A stretch of 7,243 nucleotides of DNA. It comes from Streptosporangiaceae bacterium. GTDB taxonomy: Bacteria > Actinomycetota > Actinomycetes > Streptosporangiales > Streptosporangiaceae. The DNA lies in assembly GCA_030050125.1 (NCBI GenBank), contig JASIJN010000015.1, positions 1 through 7,243 on the forward strand, written 5' to 3'. A program made the translations under genes and the position numbers. The notes beneath the pieces were generated by a model. It saw only the letters and a list, made by a program, of their open reading frames with translations, searched no databases and was not told where the DNA came from. Positions 1 through 6,040 of this stretch are shown here, piece by piece (the stretch's first letter is position 1; every line of letters starts with the position of its first letter).

Positions 1-1062
1 ACCGCGGCGCCCCGGCTGACCGCGGCGGAGCGGGCGGCCCTGCTGCGCAGCCCGGACAGCGAGTGGACCCCGGCCGACGTGCCGCTCATCGACGAGGCGG
101 CCGAGTTGCTCGGCGAGGACGACCGGGCGGCCAGGGCGGCCGCCGAGCGGCGCCGGCAGGCCGAGATCGACTACGCCCGGGGCGTGCTGGACATCCTCTC
201 CCGCGATCTGGAGGACGACCAGGAGATCCTGATGGGTGCCGACCTGGTGGACGCCAGCCGGCTGGCCACCCGGCAGGAGGACGCGGAGTACCTGACCGCG
301 GCGGAGCGCGCCGCGGGCGACCGGACCTGGGCGTTCGGTCACGTGATCGTGGACGAGGCCCAGGAGCTGTCCGAGATGGCCTGGCGCATGCTGATGCGGC
401 GCTGCCCGAGCCGGTCGATGACGATCGTCGGCGACGTGGCACAGACCGGCAGCCTGGGCGGGGCCTCGTCGTGGACCAGCGTGCTCGGGCGGTACCAGGG
501 CCAGCGGTGGCGGCTGTCCGGGCTGACCATCAACTACCGCACGCCGGCCGAGATCATGGCGGTCGCGGGCGACGTCCTGGCCGCCTTGGACCCCGACCTG
601 GACCTGCCGCGCTCGGTGCGGACGACCGGCGCGCAGCCGTGGGTTCTGGCCGTGCCGGGCGAGTCACTGGCCGACCGCCTGGCGGACGCCGCCCGGCGAG
701 CCGCCGCTCCGCCCGGCGAGGGCCAGCTAGCCGTCATCGTGCCCGCTGCCCGGCTGGAGGAGTTCGGGGCGGCCGTGACCGCCGCCGTTCCCTCGGCGAC
801 CATCGGGGAACAGTCGGATCTCGAGCGCCCGGTGGTGGTGCTCACGGTCCAGCAGGCCAAGGGGCTGGAGTTCGACACGGTGCTGATCGGCGACCCGGCC
901 GGGATCCTGGCCGAGTCGCCGCGCGGGCTGAACGACTTGTACGTGGCGCTGACCAGGACGACGCAGCGACTTGGCGTCGTGCACTCCGGCGAGTTGCCCG
1001 CCGTCCTGGCCAGGCTGGCTCCGATCGGCGACCTGGCCCTGAGCGCGCCGCCCGCGGTCTAG
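1..1062 (+). CDS. helR: HelD/HelR-type RNA polymerase recycling ATPase (SF1 helicase-like), C-terminal part; 5' end off the window
   Basis: The reading frame is open from base 1, so the gene begins outside the window; 353 codons are visible before TAG at 1060-1062. In order (visible-residue numbering) I see a charged helical stretch (about 36-70), motif II VIVDEAQE at 115-122, motif III GDVAQT at 144-149, INYRTP at 177-182, the VQQAKGLEFD motif V at 283-292 and the YVALTRT motif VI at 314-320. This is the second half of a UvrD/Rep-like SF1 motor. The EWTPADVPLIDEA and DRTWAFGHVIVDEAQ stretches resemble actinobacterial HelD/HelR. That family binds RNA polymerase, not DNA, and uses ATP to release stalled or drug-bound polymerase; HelR is linked to rifamycin tolerance. 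The Walker A motif and the polymerase-probing arms should lie upstream and cannot be checked. A UvrD-like DNA helicase is the alternative but fits less well, because the C-terminus is short. I am confident of the ATPase family and moderately confident of HelR over other HelD branches. Confidence 0.85.
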   Translation, partial: TAAPRLTAAERAALLRSPDSEWTPADVPLIDEAAELLGEDDRAARAAAERRRQAEIDYARGVLDILSRDLEDDQEILMGADLVDASRLATRQEDAEYLTAAERAAGDRTWAFGHVIVDEAQELSEMAWRMLMRRCPSRSMTIVGDVAQTGSLGGASSWTSVLGRYQGQRWRLSGLTINYRTPAEIMAVAGDVLAALDPDLDLPRSVRTTGAQPWVLAVPGESLADRLADAARRAAAPPGEGQLAVIVPAARLEEFGAAVTAAVPSATIGEQSDLERPVVVLTVQQAKGLEFDTVLIGDPAGILAESPRGLNDLYVALTRTTQRLGVVHSGELPAVLARLAPIGDLALSAPPAV

Positions 1063-1071
1063 GAAGTGGCC

Positions 1072-1845
1072 GTGGAGCCGGCGGACCCCGCGCAGGCCCG
1101 GGAGCGGTTCCGGGCCGGGCTGAGGACGCCGACCGCGGCCTGGTGCCCCGGCTATACCCAGGCGAACCTGGTGGCGCTGCCGCAGGACCAGGCCCGTGAC
1201 TTCATGCTGTTCGCGCGGCGCAACCCAAAGCCCTGCCCCGTGCTCGACGTGACCGAGCCCGGCGACCCGGTTACCCGGATGGCACCGCGCGCCGACCTGC
1301 GGACCGATCTGCCGGCGTACCGGGTCTGGGAGCACGGGGAGTGCATCGCCGAGACCGCCGACGCATCCGGGTACTGGCGCGACGACCTGGTCGCGTTCCT
1401 TATCGGCTGCAGTTTCACGTTCGACGGGGCGCTCACCGCGGCCGGCGTGCCCGTGCGCCACATTGAGCAGGGGCGCAACGTGCCGATGTTCATCACCAGC
1501 CAGATGTGCCGGCCGGCCGGGATCTTCCGCGGCCCCCTGGTGGTGACCATGCGACCGATCCCGCCGGACCTGGTCGCGACGGCGGTTGCGGTGACGGGGC
1601 GCTACCCGGCGGTGCACGGCGCCCCGGTGCACGCCGGCCACCCTTCGGCGCTCGGCATCGCCGACACGTCCCGGCCGGACTTCGGCGACCCCGTGCGCGC
1701 CGAGGACGGCGACGTTCCGGTGTTCTGGGCGTGCGGCGTCACCCCGCAGGTGGCCCTGACCCGGGCCCGGCCGCCGTTCGCGATCACTCACGCGCCTGGG
1801 CACATGTTCATTACCGACATACCCGACGAGGCTTATGCCACCTGA
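1072..1845 (+). CDS. DUF1445 family protein (D-glutamate cyclase / putative hydro-lyase, YcsI-like)
   Basis: This is a 257-residue cytosolic protein from the GTG at 1072. I prefer that start because AGGAAG at 1061-1066 lies five bases before it; the in-frame GTG at 1066 would overlap this ribosome binding site. Family blocks are plain: [12 protein letters not shown] near the N-terminus, [18 protein letters not shown], then [49 protein letters not shown] and, near the end, [12 protein letters not shown] and [12 protein letters not shown]. The length matches the usual 255-270 residues, so it is complete. The mitochondrial member of this family is D-glutamate cyclase, which makes 5-oxo-D-proline; bacterial members are mostly annotated as putative hydro-lyases and their substrate is not settled. 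The ribosome binding site overlaps the stop codon of the upstream HelR-like gene, so the two are probably cotranscribed, although no functional link is known to me. No 5-oxoprolinase or kipI/pxp genes are in view. Family assignment is very sure; the reaction is inferred. Confidence 0.92.
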   Translation: MEPADPAQARERFRAGLRTPTAAWCPGYTQANLVALPQDQARDFMLFARRNPKPCPVLDVTEPGDPVTRMAPRADLRTDLPAYRVWEHGECIAETADASGYWRDDLVAFLIGCSFTFDGALTAAGVPVRHIEQGRNVPMFITSQMCRPAGIFRGPLVVTMRPIPPDLVATAVAVTGRYPAVHGAPVHAGHPSALGIADTSRPDFGDPVRAEDGDVPVFWACGVTPQVALTRARPPFAITHAPGHMFITDIPDEAYAT

Positions 1846-1880
1846 TCCGCAATAGCGGCCCGGCGCGCATCGGCAAAAGG

Positions 1881-1917
1881 GCGAGGCCCCCGCATGTATG
1901 AGATGCAGGGGCCTCGC
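1881..1917 (+). terminator. Strong stem-loop, likely terminator after the DUF1445 gene
   Basis: GCGAGGCCCC at 1881-1890 pairs perfectly with GGGGCCTCGC at 1908-1917. After one C/A mismatch, GCAT at 1892-1895 pairs with ATGC at 1903-1906, leaving a 7-base loop. It starts 35 bases after the DUF1445 stop. There is no T-run after the stem, which is common for actinobacterial terminators. Because the stem is symmetric it could also act on transcripts arriving from the convergent M48 gene. Termination is inferred from structure and position. Confidence 0.7.
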
Positions 1918-1937
1918 TCGGTCCAGCGGAGCCAGCG

Positions 1938-1953
1938 AGCCGATTGCTCGGCT
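1938..1953. other. Small perfect hairpin downstream of the main terminator
   Basis: AGCCGA at 1938-1943 pairs with TCGGCT at 1948-1953 around a TTGC tetraloop. It lies 20 bases after the larger stem and may be a second, weaker part of a bidirectional terminator. A 6-bp stem can occur by chance at this GC content, so its role is uncertain. Confidence 0.35.
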
Positions 1954-2136
1954 GCCGAACGCTGCCGGACCGCCCACCGCTACCGGACACCCGCCCGAGG
2001 TGCGGTCACCCGGCTCCTCGGTCGTTCCCGGAGTTGCCCCCGGGATCGGCACCCGTATTTGGTGGTGAGTGAATTTTTACAGCGTCCGCCTGACCTGGCA
2101 CAAGAGGTTTCACGCAGCAATTTCAAGATTCTTTGG

Positions 2137-2211
2137 CCATCCACAGGACACCGGGAGTTATCCCCTGTGACCGGCGGCATTTCCACCGTGCTATCCACAG
2201 GAGCGTCCACA
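2137..2211 (+). promoter_or_regulatory. Cluster of DnaA-box-like 9-mers outside a recognisable oriC
   Basis: Compared with TTATCCACA or TTGTCCACA there are four same-strand matches: CCATCCACA at 2137-2145 (7/9), TTATCCCCT at 2158-2166 (7/9), CTATCCACA at 2191-2199 (8/9) and GCGTCCACA at 2203-2211 (7/9). Start-to-start distances are 21, 33 and 12 bases, close to whole helical turns. Two of the sites share a longer identical decamer, ATCCACAGGA (2139-2148 and 2193-2202). The patch just before them (2071-2080 and 2118-2135) is clearly richer in A and T than the rest of the window. CACAGG at 2143-2148 can also pair with CCTGTG at 2164-2169, and TCCAC at 2206-2210 with GTGGA at 2216-2220. DnaA binding is inferred; no dnaA, dnaN or other origin gene is in view. 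A titration or secondary DnaA site is one reading, and a chance or unrelated repeat is another. Confidence 0.45.
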
Positions 2212-2245
2212 GTCAGTGGAACAATCCGGCCGAACGGGGCTGGCG

Positions 2246-2292
2246 GGGCCCGGCGTCAGCGGTCGTCGCGGGCCCGGCGTCAGCGGTCGTCG
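2246..2292. repeat. 23-bp perfect tandem duplication (period 24) spanning the M48 stop codon
   Basis: Positions 2246-2268 and 2270-2292 are identical over 23 bases. On the minus strand each copy contains GACGACCGCTGA, that is Asp-Asp-Arg-stop, so the last three codons and the stop of the M48 gene are duplicated. The period is a multiple of three, which leaves a second TGA in the same frame 24 bases past the first. The GGGCCC that begins each copy is self-complementary, so the two can also pair around an 18-base loop. Confidence 0.85.
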
Positions 2293-3305
2293 TCGTTGTC
2301 GCGGCGGCCGCCCAGGTTCCCGAACAACCGCTGGCCCGCCCCGGCCGCGGTCTCGGCCACCCCTCGGACGGCGCCGATGAGCGGGTCCGCCGAGCGGTTC
2401 CACGATTCCTGGTAGGACTTGGCCGCCGCCTTGAACTCGTCGCCGATCGAAGCGTCGCCGTCGTCTTCGCGGCGGGGGTAGTTGCCCGCGAGGATCTGGG
2501 CGTATTCGCCGTCGGATGCCCAGCGGTCCAGTTCGGCGAACCGGATCACCGCGAAGGGATGCGTGTTCCCCTGCAGTTGCAGGAGCTTGAGCAGGCCTTC
2601 CCGGACGTCCGGCACGGCGTCGTACTCGTGCGCCTGCTGGTGGAAGGCGTCGTGGCTGAGCTCGCCGAGCCGGGAACCCCCGGCCGTCTTCATCAGCGCG
2701 CGGCGAGCCGCCTCGACGTCCTGGCCGGCCAGCAGGCCAGCCCGGTCGCAGGACAACTCGGACTTGCGGTACCACTCTTCGAGGGCCCAGATGATGCCCT
2801 TGGCCGGCAGCACGATGGGCAGCCAGGCGATCCGCGTGACCAGATTGAGCAGGTGGTACAACATCGTCCGGTACACGGCGTGGCCGGACAGCACGTGACC
2901 GAGTTCGTGGCCGATCACGAACCGTATCTCTTCCGGGTCCATCAGGTCGACCATGCCGCTCGTGATCACCATGAACGGCTTGTCGGCGCCCAGGGTCATG
3001 GCGTTGACCATCGGGTCCTGGGAGATGAACAGCTCGGGAACGGTCGGCAGGTCCAGGATGTAGCAGCCATCCAGCATCGCCTGGTAGAGCTGCGGGAACT
3101 GCTGGTCTGACGCGCGAACCGAGCTGGCCAGGAACATCAGCCGCAGGCTGCGGTCGTTGAACAGCCCGGCCAGGCGCCGGAGCAGGGTGTCGAATCCGGA
3201 GAGCTTGCGCAGCGCCACCAGGGCGGAGCGGTCGGCGGGATGTTCGTAGGCGCGGGAGCTGATGCCGGGAAGACGCACCCGGGAGCGGTCGGGCACAGAA
3301 GTCAT
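2280..3305 (-). CDS. M48 family zinc metallopeptidase (HtpX/Ste24-like), cytoplasmic or membrane-associated
   Basis: This 341-residue protein carries the zinc protease signature HELGH at residues 133-137 (IGHELGHVLSGH), with His133 and His137 as zinc ligands and Glu134 as catalytic base. The likely third ligand is Glu183 in SELSCDRAG, the usual E-x-x-x-D pattern of M48. NAMTLG and MVITSGMVDLM before the active site are also typical. No signal peptide is visible. One hydrophobic stretch (about 154-174) could touch the membrane, but the four-helix layout of E. coli HtpX is absent, so this is the soluble-looking actinobacterial type. The C-terminal 70 residues are charged and low in complexity, ending RRDNDDDR. 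The start is the ATG at 3303-3305; no Shine-Dalgarno precedes it, but a -10-like TAACAT ends six bases upstream, suggesting a leaderless mRNA. It diverges from the PaaK-like gene. A role in membrane-protein or stress quality control is plausible by family; the substrate is unknown. Confidence 0.88.
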   Translation of the reverse strand: MTSVPDRSRVRLPGISSRAYEHPADRSALVALRKLSGFDTLLRRLAGLFNDRSLRLMFLASSVRASDQQFPQLYQAMLDGCYILDLPTVPELFISQDPMVNAMTLGADKPFMVITSGMVDLMDPEEIRFVIGHELGHVLSGHAVYRTMLYHLLNLVTRIAWLPIVLPAKGIIWALEEWYRKSELSCDRAGLLAGQDVEAARRALMKTAGGSRLGELSHDAFHQQAHEYDAVPDVREGLLKLLQLQGNTHPFAVIRFAELDRWASDGEYAQILAGNYPRREDDGDASIGDEFKAAAKSYQESWNRSADPLIGAVRGVAETAAGAGQRLFGNLGGRRDNDDDR

Positions 3306-3311
3306 GAGGCA

Positions 3312-3317
3312 ATGTTA
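3312..3317 (-). promoter_or_regulatory. -10-like element for a leaderless M48 transcript
   Basis: On the minus strand TAACAT lies exactly six bases before the ATG at 3305, the spacing expected when transcription starts at the A of the start codon. No Shine-Dalgarno sequence lies between. A matching -35 hexamer is not evident 16-18 bases further up, so this rests on the -10 and its spacing alone. Confidence 0.4.
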
Positions 3318-3430
3318 AGGCAGACGCGCAATATCTCGATCGCGGTCCCGTCGGCGCGCCGGCGCGGGCCGGGGGAGGGGCGCCGGCCGGAGGGCGGGGC
3401 CGGTCCTGTTGAGCGGGCGGCGCGGGACGC

Positions 3431-3436
3431 GGGAAG
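3431..3436 (+). promoter_or_regulatory. Ribosome binding site fixing the PaaK-like start
   Basis: GGGAAG lies seven bases before the ATG at 3444. It favours this start over upstream in-frame candidates, which reach into the divergent M48 gene. The rest of the 138-base divergent gap is very GC-rich, and I find no convincing promoter for the plus strand in it. Confidence 0.55.
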
Positions 3437-3443
3437 ATGCATC

Positions 3444-4781
3444 ATGACCGATGAGCAGCTGTCAGCCATGTTCGAACCGGACGCCGAGTCCATGCCGCGA
3501 GAACGGCTCGCGGCGCTGCAGCAGGACCGGCTGCGGGGCCTGGTCGACAGACTGCTCGCGGCGGACGGGATCCAGGCAGGCCGGCTCAAGGAGGCCGGGG
3601 TCGCCAGCGGGGCCGACGTCACGCTGGACGATTTGCCCCGGCTGCCGACCACCGGCAAGGCCGACCTGTGGCACGGCTATCCGTTCGGGATGTTCGCCGT
3701 CCCGCCGGCCGAGGTGGTCACCCTGCACGGCTCCAGCGGGACCGGCGGGCGGCCCACGCTGGTCGGATACACGCGCGATGACCTGCGCCTGTGGAGCCGG
3801 ATGTGCGCCCGCGCGCTGGTCGCGGCCGGCGCCGGGCCCGCCAGCATCGTGCACAACTCCTACGGCTACGGCCTGTTCACCGGCGGGCTCGGCATCCACC
3901 AGGGCGCCGTCGAGCTGGGCGCGACCGTGGTCCCGGTCTCCGGCGGGATGACCCAGCGCCAGGTGACCCTGCTGCGCGACCTGCAGCCGGACATCTTGAC
4001 CTGCACCCCGTCGTACGCGATCCGGCTGGGCGAGGCTCTGGCCGAGGCTGGCCTGGGCCCCGGCGACGGCCTCCGGCTGACCGCTGGCCTGTTCGGCGCC
4101 GAGCCGTGGACCGACGCCATGCGGGCCAGGATCGAGGAACTGCTCGGCCTGCGCGCGCTGGATATCTACGGGCTGTCCGAGGTGATCGGCCCGGGCGTGG
4201 CGGCCGAGTGCCTGGTGACGGCCGACGGGCTGCACGTGAACGAGGACCACTTCCTGGTCGAGGCGATCGACCTGCAGACCGGGCAGCCGGTGCCGGACGG
4301 GACGGCGGGGGAGCTGGTGTTCAGCACCGTGACCAAGCAGGCCCTGCCGCTGCTGCGGTACCGGACGGGCGACATCGCGGCGCTGCGCCGCGACCCCTGC
4401 GCCTGCGGCCGCACCCTGGTGAAGATGAGCAAGGTCACCGGCCGGCGCGACGACATGCTGATAGTCCGCGGCGTGAACGTCTACCCGAGCGAGGTCGAGC
4501 GCGTACTGCTCGCCCACCCGGCCCTCGCGCCCGACTACCTGCTGGTGGTTGATGAGCGGGTGACCCCGATGCGCCTGTTTGCGTGCGTGGAATACCGAAC
4601 GCCCCGACTCGCCCCCGAGCCGGCCCCAGGCGAGATCGAGTCGCGGCTGCGTCAGGAGCTGGGCGTGAGCGTCACGGTGCACCTGGTTGACTCCGGCGCC
4701 GTCCCGCGCAGCGAGGTGGGCAAGGCGGTGCGGATCAGGCGGTGGGCCGGCGGCGAGCCGCCGCTGCCCGGGCTCAGCTGA
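3444..4781 (+). CDS. Phenylacetate-CoA ligase family protein (PaaK-like aryl-CoA ligase)
   Basis: This 445-residue protein has the full length of the PaaK branch of adenylate-forming enzymes, which activate an aromatic acid with ATP to an acyl-AMP and then pass it to coenzyme A. Visible motifs are the phosphate loop LHGSSGTGGRP (94-104), NSYGYGLFTGG (138-148), the adenine-binding IYGLSEVIGPG (241-251), RYRTGDIAAL (305-314), RGVNVYPSEVE (342-352) and the C-terminal PRSEVGKAVRI, where Lys427 should be the adenylation lysine. DPCACGRT (318-325) is the cysteine-rich turn common in this family. ATG 3444 has a good ribosome binding site; starting further upstream would overlap the divergent M48 start. 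No other phenylacetate-degradation gene (paaABCDE, paaG, paaZ) is nearby, so the substrate need not be phenylacetate; related enzymes act on hydroxybenzoates or in natural-product pathways. The family is certain and the substrate is not. Confidence 0.92.
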   Translation: MTDEQLSAMFEPDAESMPRERLAALQQDRLRGLVDRLLAADGIQAGRLKEAGVASGADVTLDDLPRLPTTGKADLWHGYPFGMFAVPPAEVVTLHGSSGTGGRPTLVGYTRDDLRLWSRMCARALVAAGAGPASIVHNSYGYGLFTGGLGIHQGAVELGATVVPVSGGMTQRQVTLLRDLQPDILTCTPSYAIRLGEALAEAGLGPGDGLRLTAGLFGAEPWTDAMRARIEELLGLRALDIYGLSEVIGPGVAAECLVTADGLHVNEDHFLVEAIDLQTGQPVPDGTAGELVFSTVTKQALPLLRYRTGDIAALRRDPCACGRTLVKMSKVTGRRDDMLIVRGVNVYPSEVERVLLAHPALAPDYLLVVDERVTPMRLFACVEYRTPRLAPEPAPGEIESRLRQELGVSVTVHLVDSGAVPRSEVGKAVRIRRWAGGEPPLPGLS

Positions 4782-4849
4782 GGCCCGCCGCGAGCGGCCG
4801 GACCGCGCTCACGCAGGACGCCCGGGCGCAGGCCGTCGGCGGGTGGTTC

Positions 4850-4855
4850 TAGAGT
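4850..4855 (+). promoter_or_regulatory. -10-like element for a leaderless nadD transcript
   Basis: TAGAGT ends six bases before the ATG of nadD, and there is no purine-rich ribosome binding site between them. TAnnnT at this spacing is the classic actinobacterial leaderless arrangement. I see no good -35 in the GC-rich stretch upstream. The presence of a promoter here would make nadD a transcription unit separate from the PaaK-like gene. Confidence 0.5.
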
Positions 4856-4861
4856 CTCGAT

Positions 4862-5488
4862 ATGAACCCCTGGCCAGCTGCCACGCGGATCGGAGTGATG
4901 GGCGGCACGTTCGACCCGATCCATCACGGGCACCTGGTGGCCGCGAGCGAGGTCGGCCACCACTTCTCGCTGGACGAAGTGATCTTCGTACCGACCGGCC
5001 AGCCCTGGCAGAAGACGGGCCGGCGCGTCTCGCCCTCCGAGGACCGCTACCTGATGACGGTGATCGCGACCGCGTCAAACCCGCGGTTTTCGGTCAGCCG
5101 GGTGGATATCGACCGGCCGGGGCCCACGTACACCATCGATACGCTCCGTGACCTGAGGCTCCAGCGCGGTCCGGACGCCGAGTTCTTCTTCATCACCGGC
5201 GCCGACGCGCTGGAGAAGATGATGACCTGGCAGGATGCGGACGAACTCTTCAAGCTCGCCCATTTCGTCGGGTGCACCAGGCCGGGGCATCATCTGAGCG
5301 AGGCCGGCCTGCCGGACCACCGGGTCAGCCTGATCGAGATCCCCGCGCTGGCCATCTCCTCCACCAACTGCCGGGAGCGAGTCGAGGCGGGTGAGCCGAT
5401 CTGGTACCTCGTGCCGGAGGGGATCGTGCAATACATCTCCAAGAGGGCGCTCTACCGGCAGCCGGACACCGCTGCGAAACGTGGCTGA
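4862..5488 (+). CDS. nadD: Nicotinate-nucleotide adenylyltransferase
   Basis: NadD transfers AMP from ATP to nicotinate mononucleotide, making deamido-NAD in the NAD synthesis pathway. The 208-residue protein has the nucleotidyltransferase signature [12 protein letters not shown] at residues 14-25, whose HxGH histidines bind ATP phosphates, and the second family motif [10 protein letters not shown] at 165-174. [10 protein letters not shown] (42-51) and [10 protein letters not shown] (108-117) are also conserved. The length is normal. The ATG at 4862 has no Shine-Dalgarno but has a -10-like TAGAGT six bases upstream; the next in-frame ATG (residue 13) would begin just before the signature and is possible. 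Downstream are rsfS and a GpgP-like phosphatase, the order also seen in mycobacteria. The LytR-CpsA-Psr gene that some actinomycetes carry between nadD and rsfS is absent; the gap is 130 bases. Confidence 0.96.
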   Translation: MNPWPAATRIGVMGGTFDPIHHGHLVAASEVGHHFSLDEVIFVPTGQPWQKTGRRVSPSEDRYLMTVIATASNPRFSVSRVDIDRPGPTYTIDTLRDLRLQRGPDAEFFFITGADALEKMMTWQDADELFKLAHFVGCTRPGHHLSEAGLPDHRVSLIEIPALAISSTNCRERVEAGEPIWYLVPEGIVQYISKRALYRQPDTAAKRG

Positions 5489-5598
5489 ACGCCGCGCGGC
5501 AAGCTCGGCGCGGGCGGCGCGGCGGAGATACCCTGAACACCGCCGTGCCAGTGCCACGTCACGCGCAATGTGCGATGGTAGAAGTCAGGGTTTCATCT

Positions 5599-5605
5599 AA
5601 GGAGG
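5599..5605 (+). promoter_or_regulatory. Strong Shine-Dalgarno for rsfS with unusually long spacing
   Basis: AAGGAGG is a near-perfect anti-16S match and is the only one in this gap. It stands 13 bases before the GTG used by rsfS, longer than the usual 5-9. No start codon in the frame lies closer, so GTG 5619 is still the best start. Confidence 0.65.
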
Positions 5606-5618
5606 ACGAGCAGCACAC

Positions 5619-6038
5619 GTGACCGCCACCGAAAAGGCCGTCGAGCTTGTGGAGATCGCCGCGGGGGCAGCGGCAGACAAACTAGCGACCGACATCATCG
5701 CCTACGACGTGAGCGAGCAGCTTGTCATCACCGACGCCTTCCTACTCTGCTCGGCGTCGAACGACCGGCAGGTCCGGGCCATCGTGGACGAGATCGAAGA
5801 GAAGCTCCGCCGGGCGGGCGCCAAGCCGGTCCGCCGCGAGGGGGAGCGCGAGGGCCGCTGGGTGCTGCTTGACTACATCGACGTCGTCATCCACGTCCAG
5901 CACGCGGAGGAGCGCGTGTTCTACGCGCTCGAGCGGCTCTGGAAGGACTGCCCGCGGATCCCGCTGCCCGAGCCCGCGATCGTCGGCCCGGCCGGCCCGC
6001 CGGACTCTCCCGGTTCCGTCGGGCCCAGGGCACGCTGA
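5619..6038 (+). CDS. rsfS: Ribosome silencing factor RsfS
   Basis: RsfS binds ribosomal protein L14 (uL14) on the 50S subunit and blocks joining with 30S, lowering translation under nutrient limitation. This copy is 139 residues from a GTG start. It shows the conserved blocks DAFLLCSASNDRQVRAI (39-55), EGRWVLLDYIDVVIHVQ (78-94) and RVFYALERLWKD (99-110). The core ends near residue 117. It is followed by a proline- and glycine-rich tail of about 22 residues (PAIVGPAGPPDSPGS and on), a common kind of actinobacterial extension with no known role. A near-perfect AAGGAGG precedes the start at longer than usual distance. The phosphatase gene begins two bases after its stop, so the pair is very likely cotranscribed. 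The nadD-rsfS linkage is widespread in bacteria and supports the call. Confidence 0.96.
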   Translation: MTATEKAVELVEIAAGAAADKLATDIIAYDVSEQLVITDAFLLCSASNDRQVRAIVDEIEEKLRRAGAKPVRREGEREGRWVLLDYIDVVIHVQHAEERVFYALERLWKDCPRIPLPEPAIVGPAGPPDSPGSVGPRAR

Positions 6039-6040
6039 TC

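Larger units (their letters stand above)
1846..2279. other. Intergenic gap between convergent genes (no credible gene)
   Basis: This 434-base stretch separates the 3' ends of the DUF1445 gene (plus) and the M48 gene (minus). Open frames crossing it give arginine-, serine- and proline-rich products without recognisable domains and have no good ribosome binding site. From left to right it holds the large stem-loop, a small hairpin, about 120 bases without any structure I can support, an AT-richer patch with DnaA-box-like 9-mers (about 2137-2211), and most of a 23-bp tandem duplication that runs into the M48 stop codon. Promoters are not required here for either neighbour, so the box cluster is not explained by gene expression. 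Confidence 0.7.

Noticed and set aside
727..2052. A 441-codon minus-strand open frame opposite the helicase end and DUF1445
   Set aside because: It crosses two well-supported plus-strand genes and the terminator, and its product has no recognisable domain.
1894..2415. An open plus-strand frame (173 codons) through the convergent gap
   Set aside because: It begins inside the terminator loop, has no ribosome binding site, is rich in Arg/Ser/Pro without domains and runs into the antisense of the M48 gene.
2133..3110. A long plus-strand open frame opposite the M48 gene
   Set aside because: It is the antisense shadow of a gene with clear HELGH zinc-protease motifs. Its product is an arginine/histidine/valine-rich sequence without motifs, as expected in very GC-rich DNA.
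3352..3361. CGGCGCGCCG palindrome in the divergent gap as an operator
   Set aside because: Short G/C palindromes are expected by chance at this base composition, and it shows no spacing relation to a promoter.
3240..3443. A longer N-terminus for the PaaK-like protein starting at 3240
   Set aside because: It would overlap the M48 start and promoter, and the extra 68 residues are low-complexity Arg/Gly. ATG 3444 has a proper ribosome binding site.
3462..4682. A 406-codon minus-strand open frame opposite the PaaK-like gene
   Set aside because: The plus strand has every adenylate-forming motif in order, while the minus-strand product is repetitive Gly/Ala/Gln/Arg without domains.
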